From contig MEFP01000012.1 of assembly GCA_001725155.1 (NCBI GenBank), positions 248,001 through 312,000 on the forward strand: a stretch of 64,000 nucleotides of DNA, written 5' to 3'. The position numbers and the translations under genes were made by a program. Position 1 is the first letter of the stretch; every line of letters begins with the position of its first letter. The notes beneath the pieces were generated by a model, which saw only the letters and a list, made by a program, of their open reading frames with translations, had not been told where the DNA came from and did no database searches. Shown one piece after another: positions 8,170-20,696 of this stretch. The stretch is from Lysobacteraceae bacterium SCN 69-320 (GTDB taxonomy: Bacteria; Pseudomonadota; Gammaproteobacteria; Xanthomonadales; Rhodanobacteraceae).

Positions 8170-8970
8170 ATGCGTCGTTCTTTGCTTGCTGTGGCCGTAG
8201 GCCTGGGTTTTTCGCTCGTCGCCAGCACCGCGTCGGCCAGCCACGATTGGAACAACTACCACTGGGCACGCACCACATCCTCGTTCAATCTCGCCACCGT
8301 CGACAGCGTCACCGCGACCTGGCAGCCCATGTTCAACACGTCCGTCTCGCAGTGGTCCTCGTCGACGAAACTCAATCTCGTGGCCTCCCAAGGCACCGAG
8401 ACGGCCAGCGCGCGCAGCGCCTGCACGCCGATCGCCGGCAAGCTGCGCGTGTGCAACTACACCTACGGCCAGAACGGCTGGTCGGGACTCGCGTCCATCA
8501 ACCTCGATTCGCGCGGCCACATCTCGCAGGGCACCGCGAAGATGAATGACAGCTACAGCTTCACCAGCAACGCGCGCTACCACGTCATGTGCCAGGAAAT
8601 CGGCCACGTGCTCGGTCTGGATCACACCAGCACCAACGGCACCTCGCAGAACACCTGCATGGACTACTCCCAGTCGGCCAGCAGCACCGCGCCCAACTCG
8701 CATGACTACGCGCAGCTGACGAGCCTGTACGGGCACCTGGACACCTACAGCAGCGCCAGTTCCAGCATGGCGCTCAGCGCGCAGGAAATCGCCCTGACCG
8801 ACGGCCCGATGGCCCGCCTGGAAATGGTCGGCGGCGTGCCGCTGGGACACCTCGTCAAGCGCGAGCGCTTCGCGGAAACGTACGTGGCGCCCGACGGCAA
8901 GGGCGGTCTGTGGATCCACCACATCACGCTCGCGCCGGGATCGGAAAACCTCGATCTGAGCGAGGAATAA
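8170..8970 (+). CDS. secreted metzincin-like protease with Gln in place of the first zinc His
   Basis: This 266-residue protein has a strong site (GGAGGGG) before the ATG at 8170 and a clear signal peptide (residues 1-22, ending ASTASA). The zinc-site region reads CQEIGHVLGLDH (141-152): E143, H146, G149 and H152 match HExxHxxGxxH, but residue 142 is Gln instead of His. A Met-turn-like CMDYS follows about 20 residues later. The fold is therefore matrixin/M10-like, acting outside the cytoplasm. Gln could still bind zinc weakly, or the protein may be inactive. Four Cys suggest disulfides. It is not obviously linked to the metal genes around it. Confidence 0.75.
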   Translation: MRRSLLAVAVGLGFSLVASTASASHDWNNYHWARTTSSFNLATVDSVTATWQPMFNTSVSQWSSSTKLNLVASQGTETASARSACTPIAGKLRVCNYTYGQNGWSGLASINLDSRGHISQGTAKMNDSYSFTSNARYHVMCQEIGHVLGLDHTSTNGTSQNTCMDYSQSASSTAPNSHDYAQLTSLYGHLDTYSSASSSMALSAQEIALTDGPMARLEMVGGVPLGHLVKRERFAETYVAPDGKGGLWIHHITLAPGSENLDLSEE

Positions 8971-9037
8971 GCCGCACCGACCGCGGCGTCGCCGACGCGG
9001 CGCCGCGGTCATTGGATGAGCCACGGAGGACCGCGGG

Positions 9038-9418
9038 ATGCGATCGATGTTGGGCATGGTATGGATCGGGTTGGCCGGGTGTGCGGCTGCGCAGACAACG
9101 CCACCGGCGTCGCCGGTGACCTCGGCAGGGACGGGCAAGAGCGGGCCCGTCGTGACGTCGCGCGCGCAGTGCCTGGCGCTCAAGGGCACCTGGCGCAAAG
9201 TCGGCGTGCAGCAGCTCGAGGCCTGCGACGTGCCCACGCGCGATGGCGGTAAAGCCTGCCGCTCCAGTGACCAGTGCGAGAGCCTGTGTGTCGCGAACGC
9301 CGATGCCGATCCGGCCGGACCCGTCGAAGGCCATTGCTACGCGTCTTTCTTGACGGTGGGTACCTGCCTGTCGGAAGTCAGCGATGGCCGTATCGTGCGG
9401 GCGCAATGCGCGGATTGA
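9038..9418 (+). CDS. Cys-rich putative lipoprotein
   Basis: The 126-residue protein starts after a GGAGG site and has a short lipoprotein signal (WIGLAGC, lipobox LAGC at about residues 12-15), so Cys15 would be lipidated and the protein membrane-anchored in the periplasm. The mature part has about nine further Cys in paired positions (CRSSDQCESLC), suggesting a disulfide-knotted domain. No family recognised. It lies 67 bp after the protease gene on the same strand and may be co-transcribed. Confidence 0.65.
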   Translation: MRSMLGMVWIGLAGCAAAQTTPPASPVTSAGTGKSGPVVTSRAQCLALKGTWRKVGVQQLEACDVPTRDGGKACRSSDQCESLCVANADADPAGPVEGHCYASFLTVGTCLSEVSDGRIVRAQCAD

Positions 9419-9676
9419 TGCGCTGACGCGCGTTCCCGCCGCGCGGTGCGATGCATCGCCCGACAACACCGCGTGATACGCCACGCGGTGCGCCGCGGTC
9501 GGGCCGACCGTCATCGATCCATTCCGAGCGCAGCGTCCGATTCTGCAGGCCACGGCACTCCATCCTGGACTTGGCTCTCAACTTCCACGTTGTGCGTGAA
9601 ATCCGCGCGCGTGTGACAACGCGCACGGTGCACGCTAGGCTGCGCGCGCCACGGCATTGTTCACAAGGGGACTGTC

Positions 9677-10036
9677 ATGGGAATTCGGTTGGCGAGTGGG
9701 GTGGGAATACTGTGCCTGCTGACGATGAATGCCGCTGTCGCGCAGGATCATCACCATTACGAATACTACGTCGACGTGGAAAACGGGTTGAGCGAACCCG
9801 TCGGGGTGAGCTGCAACGGCAAGCCCGCGGTACGGGTGCGGCCGGGCGAACAGCGATCCATCAACGTGCATGGCGGTGAATCCTTGCGCGTTCGCTGCGT
9901 CGCGCTCGACCACCATGGCCAGCCGCTGCAGCGGCAGGTGTTTGCGTTGGATCACCACGACAATCGCGCCGAGTGGCCGCTGGGGCAGGGCGATCACGAT
10001 CACGACGACGATCCTCGGCGCGACGACGAGCGCTGA
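9677..10036 (+). CDS. small exported His/Asp-rich protein
   Basis: This 119-residue protein has an AAGGGG site 6 bases before the ATG and a signal peptide ending near AAVAQ (residues 18-22). The mature protein begins DHHHYEYYV and ends in a His/Asp-rich tail (DHDHDDDPRRDD), both able to bind divalent metals. The central part is predicted beta-rich (about residues 28-95). I do not recognise a family; a periplasmic metal-binding role is possible but rests on composition only. Confidence 0.6.
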   Translation: MGIRLASGVGILCLLTMNAAVAQDHHHYEYYVDVENGLSEPVGVSCNGKPAVRVRPGEQRSINVHGGESLRVRCVALDHHGQPLQRQVFALDHHDNRAEWPLGQGDHDHDDDPRRDDER

Positions 10037-10125
10037 GCGAACGGGGCCGGTGGCGATTCCGTGGCCATCGCCGCCGACCCTCGTCAACGCCGCATACCGC
10101 TGATACCGGCAACGCTCGCTGCGGC

Positions 10126-11019
10126 TCAGCCCGACGACGTGCGCGATGTGCGTGCGGGCTTGAGCGCGTACGCGGTGGTCAGCGCAGGCACGGCAACGCT
10201 ACCCTGCGCGCGGATCATCATGAGCGTGAGCAACACGAACACGGCTTGGCGCACCTGCTGGCGGGTGGCCTGCGTGCGGGCGATGCTGTGGGCGATGCAA
10301 TTGCGCTCCTCGAGCAACGCCTCGAGCACGCTCGCCAAGCGACTGACCAGCGGCTCATCGCGCAGGACATCGCGCTGCACGGCGCGCTTGAGTACCAGTT
10401 GGAACTTGTCCATTAATTTCAGCCGGTTGACCGGCTCACGCAGTTCCTCGTACATCGTCAAATCGCGCAGGGCGTGATTGATCAGGCCGTCGATCGCGGT
10501 CACGTAGGCAAACAAGGCCTGCTTGGTGCGGCCGTCGGCGGCAAAAGCGCGCGCTTCGACCGCGGTCTCCTTGTAGAACTCCGCCGGCAAGTGCTTCTTG
10601 TGCAAGCCGAGGATGCGTAACCGGGCGACGCAGCGCAGCAGCTCGGCTTCCAGATCCGTGCCGCCGCGCAGCACGCCCGAAAGCACGACCTGCGCGTCGT
10701 GCCGCCGCGGCTCGGCCGTATTCAACGCCAGTGTGAAGGTGTCGGACTCGGTCACCAGCGCGGCGCCCGAGGTCCCTTCCGGCTCGATGGTGAAGCCGGC
10801 TTCCTCTATTTTCACCGCCTGCACGAACGCGTAGCGCCGCGACAGATCCACCCGCGCTGAGATGACATGATCGTGCGGCATCGAGTTCAAGCGCTCGCGG
10901 TCGGCGACGTCCAGCTCCAGGTCGACGGTTTCGGTATAGACGCGCGCCATACCGAATTCCCGGAACAGCCGGGGTAGGGCTTTAATGACGCGGGCTTCGA
11001 ACGCATCCAGGGCATTCAT
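10126..11019 (-). CDS. HEPN-domain protein, possible RNase
   Basis: The ATG at 11019 has a GGGAG site 7 bases upstream and gives 297 residues; a TTG at 11106 is less likely. The C-terminal third is all-helical and contains EERNCIAHS, the R-x4-H motif (R239, H244) of HEPN domains, preceded by helices resembling those of Apea/AbiA-like HEPN proteins. HEPN domains of this kind often cut RNA in abortive-infection or toxin systems. The N-terminal 150 residues are mixed alpha/beta and unassigned, perhaps a sensor. The gene stands alone, with no obvious nucleotidyltransferase partner. Domain call moderate, function inferred. Confidence 0.6.
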   Translation of the reverse strand: MNALDAFEARVIKALPRLFREFGMARVYTETVDLELDVADRERLNSMPHDHVISARVDLSRRYAFVQAVKIEEAGFTIEPEGTSGAALVTESDTFTLALNTAEPRRHDAQVVLSGVLRGGTDLEAELLRCVARLRILGLHKKHLPAEFYKETAVEARAFAADGRTKQALFAYVTAIDGLINHALRDLTMYEELREPVNRLKLMDKFQLVLKRAVQRDVLRDEPLVSRLASVLEALLEERNCIAHSIARTQATRQQVRQAVFVLLTLMMIRAQGSVAVPALTTAYALKPARTSRTSSG

Positions 11020-11187
11020 GCCGTGCTCCCATGCGGTGGGGAAATCGTGCAAGGGCCGGCCTGCACTAAAATACGCCAGTACGATTTGCCGGAAATCGAG
11101 CAGCAACGGGATTCCCTGCGACGTCGGCGCCTTGGGAAGATGCCGTCGTCATACTGGCTGTGCCATCGGGAGTTGTAGCGGGTGCCT

Positions 11188-12252
11188 TCAATGCCGATGT
11201 CGATGATGCAGGTCCGGATAGTGCGGATGGGAATGCACCAGCGGCTGGTGGCGATGGGGATGCGTATGCGGCTCTTGCCCGTCCCAGTCGAAGTCGTGCT
11301 CGTGCTGGTGATGTTCGTCGTGCCGATGGCGATGCATGTGATCCATCGCCTCGTGCACGTGTTCGTGCTCGTGGCGCTCGGTGACGTGCAGCCAGACGCC
11401 GATCGCCATCAACACGCCGGCGATGCAGAACAGCAGCGTGGGTGTTTCCCCGAGCAACAGCAGCGACAATGACGCGCCGACGAACGGCGCGGTCGAGAAA
11501 TAGGCGCCGGTGCGCGCCGTGCCGAGGTGCCGCAGCGCGAGCACGAACAGCACGAGGCTCACGCCGTAGCCGAAAAAGCCGACGGTGGCCGCGCCAACGA
11601 GCGCCGGCCACGCGGGGAGCGAAGCGCCCAGCGCAAGGGCGAGGCTGGTATTGATCGTGCCGGCGACGGCACCCTTAATCGCCGCGATCTGTACGGGGTC
11701 GCCGCCGGAGACGACGCGCGTCAGGTTGTTGTCGATCGCCCAGCACAAGCAGGCGCCGGCGATCGCGACCGAACGCCAGGAGACGCTGCCGCCGGCGCGC
11801 GGATCCCACGACAGCATAACGCCGCCGAGAACGATCACGACCATGCCGGCGAAGATGCGACGATCCACGTTCTCGCGGAACACGACCCACGCGAGCACGG
11901 CGGTAAGCACAGATTCGAGGTTGAGCAGCAGCGACGCGTCGGCCGCGGCCGCGTACTGCAGGCCGTACATGAGCAGTGCCGGCCCGAGCACGCCGCCGAA
12001 GAGAACGGCGCCGGCGAGCCACGGCAGGTCGCGTCTTGTCAGCGCGGCATCGCCATCACTGCGCCGCCCGCGACGCACGAGCCACCACGCGAACAGGCCG
12101 AGCCCCGATCCGGCGTAGAGCAGTCCCGCGAGCAGCAGCGACGACACCTGCCCGACGAGCAGCTTCGCGAACGGCGTGCTCGCGCCGAACAGTCCGGCGG
12201 CCAGCAGCGCGTAGCCGACACCCGTATGCAGTCGTGTCGTGGTGGTGTCCAT
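11188..12252 (-). CDS. EamA/DMT-family transporter with His-rich tail
   Basis: The 354-residue protein has ten predicted membrane helices in two five-helix halves (EamA repeats, about 10-140 and 155-290), typical of drug/metabolite exporters. Unlike ordinary members it ends in about 60 residues very rich in His (HEHEHVHEAMDHMHRHRH and later HTHPHRHQP). This looks like a cytoplasmic or periplasmic zinc, nickel or cobalt buffer. The start ATG at 12252 was chosen because the frame upstream lacks a signal or helix. The gene lies beside the czc-type block on the same strand, supporting a metal-linked exporter. Substrate unknown. Confidence 0.8.
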   Translation of the reverse strand: MDTTTTRLHTGVGYALLAAGLFGASTPFAKLLVGQVSSLLLAGLLYAGSGLGLFAWWLVRRGRRSDGDAALTRRDLPWLAGAVLFGGVLGPALLMYGLQYAAAADASLLLNLESVLTAVLAWVVFRENVDRRIFAGMVVIVLGGVMLSWDPRAGGSVSWRSVAIAGACLCWAIDNNLTRVVSGGDPVQIAAIKGAVAGTINTSLALALGASLPAWPALVGAATVGFFGYGVSLVLFVLALRHLGTARTGAYFSTAPFVGASLSLLLLGETPTLLFCIAGVLMAIGVWLHVTERHEHEHVHEAMDHMHRHRHDEHHQHEHDFDWDGQEPHTHPHRHQPLVHSHPHYPDLHHRHRH

Positions 12253-12342
12253 CAAGCTCCTGTCGGCGGCGACGGCTCGCCACAAGATAAGGGAATGTAG
12301 CGCAGCTGGCGGAAGTGCGACGCGTGCTTCCGCCGGCCTGGG

Positions 12343-12594
12343 TCAGTGGTCGTGCTCGGCTTCGGCAGCCGCGTCGGCGGCTTTCCTGGCGTCTTTCTTC
12401 GCCGCTTCGCACTTGTCGTACGCGGCCTTGATCGTCGGGTTCTTCGGGTCGATCGTGGCCGGGTCCTTGCCATCGAGCGCGGCGCATTCGGCCGGCTTCG
12501 CCGGCGGCCGGCGCGAATGGGCGGCAGGGTCATGCGCGAGGGCCGGCAGGGTGGTCGCCGCCAACAGGCTGGTGGCGAGGAATCGCAGTGTCAT
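12343..12594 (-). CDS. small periplasmic protein with two-Cys motif, czc block
   Basis: This 83-residue protein starts at an ATG with GGAG 9 bases upstream and has a signal peptide ending at ALAHDP. The mature part has one Cys pair about 25 residues apart (PAECAALDG and YDKCEAAKK), separated by a DPKNPTIKAA stretch, then a charged helix ending in HDH. It is clearly related to the protein at 31527-31859, which shares HDP at the mature start and the C...DPxDP...KAxxxKC pattern. It probably binds metal in the periplasm. No family name known to me. Confidence 0.65.
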   Translation of the reverse strand: MTLRFLATSLLAATTLPALAHDPAAHSRRPPAKPAECAALDGKDPATIDPKNPTIKAAYDKCEAAKKDARKAADAAAEAEHDH

Positions 12595-12676
12595 CGTGAG
12601 GATCTCCAGGAGTTTTCGCCGTGGATAAGGACAGAGCACCGCCCGCCGGCGAACGGATGACGCACCGTTGCTGAAC

Positions 12677-13294
12677 TCAGGGCCGGTACAACTCGCTGTA
12701 GAAGCCGCTGACCGTCACCGTCACGGTAACCGGCTCGGTGCCGTGGTTGTGCCAGTACCAGCCGTGCGAACCGTCGAACGGCGCCGTGAACGCGCCGGCG
12801 CCGCTCGCGGTTTCGTCCTTCCAGTAGCTCGTGAACTCGTCTTTCGCGGTGTTGGTCTCTTCGCCGTGCATATCGAACTCGACGGGCCCGGCGCCGGTCG
12901 ACCACGCAAAGGTAAACTGTTCTCCTTTGCGCATCTTGGCCTTGATCTCGGCGCCCTTGTCGGGCCCGAGCGTCACGTGCATGTCGCCGCTGCGGAACGG
13001 CGTCGCGCTCTGGACGACGTATTCGTTCCTGACGAGCGTTGCGGATGTCGCGACCGGCACGACCGGCGTCGGAACCGGTGTCGCCGGATTTTCGGCAACC
13101 GGCTTGGCGTCTGGCGCGCTGGCGCTCATGCCGAGCAGGCCGAGCCGGCGGCCGAGGCCCGTGGGGTCGATGCCGTGTTCGGCCGGGAGCACAGCGACGC
13201 CCAGGATTGCCGCCGCGACCGCGAGCGCGACGAGTGTCGCCTTCGCGAGCCGGGTTCGCGAAGGCAGAGGTTGAAGAACGGTCGATGTCGTCAT
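12677..13294 (-). CDS. transmembrane anchor protein of the czc block
   Basis: The 205-residue protein has one N-terminal membrane helix (about 20-38), a Pro/Ala linker and a C-terminal beta-rich domain with aromatic and His residues (FDMHGEE, WYWHNHG). This matches the conserved 'transmembrane anchor protein' commonly encoded next to HupE-like and Czc/Cus genes. The domain should face the periplasm. The ATG has GAAGG about 8 bases upstream. It lies 11 bp after the HupE-like gene, so it is in the same operon. Its molecular role has not been established as far as I know. Confidence 0.75.
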   Translation of the reverse strand: MTTSTVLQPLPSRTRLAKATLVALAVAAAILGVAVLPAEHGIDPTGLGRRLGLLGMSASAPDAKPVAENPATPVPTPVVPVATSATLVRNEYVVQSATPFRSGDMHVTLGPDKGAEIKAKMRKGEQFTFAWSTGAGPVEFDMHGEETNTAKDEFTSYWKDETASGAGAFTAPFDGSHGWYWHNHGTEPVTVTVTVSGFYSELYRP

Positions 13295-13305
13295 GAGACT
13301 TGCCT

Positions 13306-14025
13306 TCAGGAATTGAAATAGCCGGTGAGCTGGTGGCCGATCAGCACGAAGCCGGCAGCCATGAGGAGGGTGTTGGCGGCGAATGCCTGGCGCTGGAACG
13401 CGCTCGTTCGGCGCCAGAAGCTGATCGTGATGAGAATCCCGCCGAGCGCGAGCAGCTGGCCGAGTTCGACGCCCACGTTGAACGCGACGATGTTCGCCAA
13501 GAGGCCGTCGGCCGACAATGTGAATTCCTGCAGCTTGGTCGCGAGGCCGAAGCCGTGGAAGAAGCCGAAGATCAGCACGGCCGCCTTGGTGTTCGGCTGG
13601 ACGCCGACGAAGCGCTGGAACGCGCCGAGGTTGTCGAGGGCCTTGTAGACCACCGAGAGCCCGATGATCGCGTCGACCAGGTACGGGTTCACGTGCGTGC
13701 CGGAAAGCACCCCGTAGAGCAGCGTCACGCTGTGGCCGACCGCGAAGAGCGTGACGTAGAGCCCGACGTCGCGCAGGCGGTACAGGAAGAAGATCACGCC
13801 GAACAGGAACAGCAGATGGTCGTAGCCGGTGACCATGTGCTTGGCGCCGAGGTAGATAAAAGGCGCGAGCTGCATGCCCCGGCTGCCCTCGATGAATGCC
13901 TTGTCATCGCCGGCGACACCGTGCGCGAAGGCAGTACCGGTCGCGAGCATCGACAGCGCCAGCCAGAACAATGTCCGCCACGGCGACGACGCGCCGCGAC
14001 GGGTGGAATGTGAAGCAAATGTCAT
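13306..14025 (-). CDS. HupE/UreJ-family membrane protein, metal-linked
   Basis: The 239-residue protein begins at the ATG at 14025, behind an AAAGGA site, and has a signal-like N-terminus followed by the HupE hallmark HGVAGDDKAF and YDHLLFL (the conserved D-H pair), then about six helices, with FGFFHGFGLA inside. HupE/UreJ proteins are linked to nickel or cobalt passage; members next to Czc pumps are common. It lies 30 bp downstream of czcA and 11 bp upstream of the anchor protein gene, so it belongs to the czc operon. Confidence 0.8.
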   Translation of the reverse strand: MTFASHSTRRGASSPWRTLFWLALSMLATGTAFAHGVAGDDKAFIEGSRGMQLAPFIYLGAKHMVTGYDHLLFLFGVIFFLYRLRDVGLYVTLFAVGHSVTLLYGVLSGTHVNPYLVDAIIGLSVVYKALDNLGAFQRFVGVQPNTKAAVLIFGFFHGFGLATKLQEFTLSADGLLANIVAFNVGVELGQLLALGGILITISFWRRTSAFQRQAFAANTLLMAAGFVLIGHQLTGYFNS

Positions 14026-14055
14026 TCGTGGATTCCTTTGCATGGGTCGGGTCGG

Positions 14056-18459
<4,404 letters not shown>

Positions 18460-18463
<4 letters not shown>

Positions 18464-19767
18464 GGCGTAGCCTCCGTGACGGTCACGCCGAGGGCGCGGC
18501 CGGCCAGTCGTTCGAGTTCGACGAAGAACAGGTGGTAGTCGCGCGCCGCATCGACGGCTTCGCGCCGCACCGTGAGCAGCTGCTGCTGCGCGTCGACCAG
18601 TTCGAGATACGAGTAGCGCCCGAGCGCATAGCCGGCTTCCGTGTGCGCGAGCGTGCGCTCGGCTTCCGGAATCACGCGGGCGCGCAGCGCGTCGGACTGC
18701 GTGCGCGCGTGCAGCAGCTCCTGGTACAGCGCGTAGAGCGTGCGGTAGAGATCCGCGCGGACGGCCGACGCTTCGCTGTCGATCGCATCGCGCCGGAATT
18801 CGGCTTCCCGCTCGAACGGCGCCGCGCGCGCGGCGCTGCCGAAAGGCACCGATACGCTCAGCACAAAGCCCTGGTCGTTGCCCGCTTCGAGACGGCGGAT
18901 GCCGGCGTTGAACGTGACGTCGGCCGACCGCGACGAACGCGCGAGCGCTAGGCGCGCGTCCTCGACGCGACGCGCCGACGCGAAGCGCGAGAGGCTCGGG
19001 TTGCGATCGAGCGCGGCGACGAGCGCCTCGAACGACTCGGGCGCCGGCAATTCGAAGAACGCAGCGGAAGTGCGGTCGAAGTCCGGATCGCGCGCATTCC
19101 ACGTTGCCGCCAGCGCGACGCGCGCGCTCTTGAGCGCGTGCTCGGCGTGCTCTTCCGCGATGTCCGTGCGGGCGACGGCGATGCGCGCCTTGCCGGATTC
19201 GGCGTCGCCAGCCTTGGCAGCCTTGACGCGCTGTTCGACCAGCGATGCCCCGCGCTGCGCCAGCGTCGACGCCTCGCGCGCGAGTGCAAGCGCCTGCTCG
19301 TCGGCGGCTACGGTGATATAGCGGCGCGCGACTTCGGCGAGCAGGTCCAGGCGTACGACATCCTGGTCGGCGGCGAGCAGCGCCTTGTCCGCGTCGACGC
19401 TGTCGATGCGTCGCGCGCGCTTGTCGCCGCGCTCGATGACGGTGCCGAGGCGCAACGTGGTTTCCAGTGCGTCGGCGCCGTGCAGGCGGCCCGAGCCGAG
19501 GAAGTTCTCGGCATCGAGCGTGCCGTGCCAGGTGGGCTTGAGCGCCGCCTGGTCACGACGCGCGTCCTGCACGCGCAACGAGAACGCGGCGGCTTTGAGG
19601 TTGGGGTTTTCACGCAACGCGCGGCCGACGGCGTCGGCGAGTGTCAGTTCGGTAGTCGCGGAAGCGGCGACGAAAGGCGTCGGCGCGGGCACGGGCGGTG
19701 GGGCCGCGACGGCAGCCCATGCCGGGCACGCCGCAACGGCGAGCCCGATCCAATGTAGACGGGACAC
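18460..19767 (-). CDS. czcC: TolC-like outer membrane factor, CzcC type
   Basis: A GTG start at 19767, with GGAGAAA 7 bases upstream, gives 435 residues and places the signal peptide (LHWIGLAVAACPAWAAVAA) at the N-terminus; an upstream ATG adds an unlikely 18-residue extension. Two outer-membrane-efflux repeats of long helices (about 60-240 and 250-425) match the TolC/CzcC fold that forms the trimeric exit channel. The stop overlaps czcB by 4 bp. It is the first pump gene, 88 bp after the CzcI-like gene. Confidence 0.9.
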
Positions 19768-19855
19768 GAAGATTTCTCCGATCGATAGACGGCAGCCGCG
19801 CGCGATACGCACACGGCACAATCGGCCGCGGCACGCGCGGCCGTAACGTTACCGA

Positions 19856-20287
19856 TCAGGCGATGGGAGGGCGGAACGGGTTATCGGGCGGACTGTCGCC
19901 CGGTGCGCACCAGGGCCAAGCAGTGAGAACCTGAGCTACTTGCGGTGCGGCAGCGACGAGCCAGAGCGCGGGCGGCAGGCCGGGACAGGTTCCGCCGACG
20001 TGATTGTGGCCGAGGGTCAGCAAATCCTTGAGCGGATCGCCGCTGTGATGGTGGCCGTGACCATCGTCACGTGGGACTTCTTCGGCCGTCGCGTGATCGT
20101 CAGCGTGGGCAGCCCATGTCGCTTTGGATTGGGTTGCAGCAGTGTGCTGGTGGGCGTGCCCATGCCCGTGGGCTTGGGCCGTTACGCTGATCAGCAAGAA
20201 CCCGAGCAACGACCCGAACACGAGCAAGCAAATCAGCATACGACGCTGGCGCTCCGTCGAAGTTCGGGGAAGGTTGACGGGTCGCAT
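19856..20287 (-). CDS. His-rich CzcI-like peptide upstream of czcCBA
   Basis: The 143-residue protein has a hydrophobic segment (LLVFGSLLGFLLISVTAQA, about 21-39) that works as a signal or anchor, then a His-rich region (HGHGHAHQH, DGHGHHHSGD) and a short C-terminus ending NPFRPPIA. Position directly before czcC and the composition fit CzcI, a periplasmic modulator of Czc expression. The ATG at 20287 has no clear ribosome site; M17 (20239) could be the true start. The FRPPI ending resembles the RPP ending of the CopL-like peptides of this window. Confidence 0.65.
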   Translation of the reverse strand: MRPVNLPRTSTERQRRMLICLLVFGSLLGFLLISVTAQAHGHGHAHQHTAATQSKATWAAHADDHATAEEVPRDDGHGHHHSGDPLKDLLTLGHNHVGGTCPGLPPALWLVAAAPQVAQVLTAWPWCAPGDSPPDNPFRPPIA

Positions 20288-20696
20288 ATTCGCCGATGGT
20301 AGACGGGCTTGACGCTGGCGTGCAATCGACGATGGATTGCGGAGGTCGGCGTTGCAGCGGCGTTGGCGATGCTCGTCCTCCCGTTCTGCACGTCCTTTGT
20401 CACGGCCAAGCTGTAACGCCGCGGACGCCAGCCGGTGCGTCTATCCGCGTTTTTCGTTCGAGGGTAGGTTAAGCGAAGCTTCCGGTCAGCGTGGCGATAC
20501 ACCGCGCGTTAAACCGCTGGCACGAGGCAGCTTCTCCAGGCGTCGACGCCGACTCCGCCGCCCGCGAATCGCAATGCGATTAGCCAGACGGCCGTGAGCC
20601 TGAACAAAAAACCCCTGCCTCCGCGATGGTTTAGCGCTCGCTGCACAGAAGTTCCGCACGCGCGCCCGTTGAGAGCTAATCGCTTGTCCTGTCCGT
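20288..20696. other. 409-bp intergenic region
   Basis: No convincing gene. The region lies upstream of the CzcI-like gene and should carry the promoter of the czc unit on its left part. Near 20607-20615 is a short A/C-rich run (AAAAAACCCC) without a stable stem before it. No tRNA-like fold was seen. Confidence 0.5.

Noticed and set aside
20600-20660. Possible terminator or attachment site near an A/C-rich run
   Set aside because: No stem precedes the run on either strand and no tRNA-like end or repeated copy was seen.
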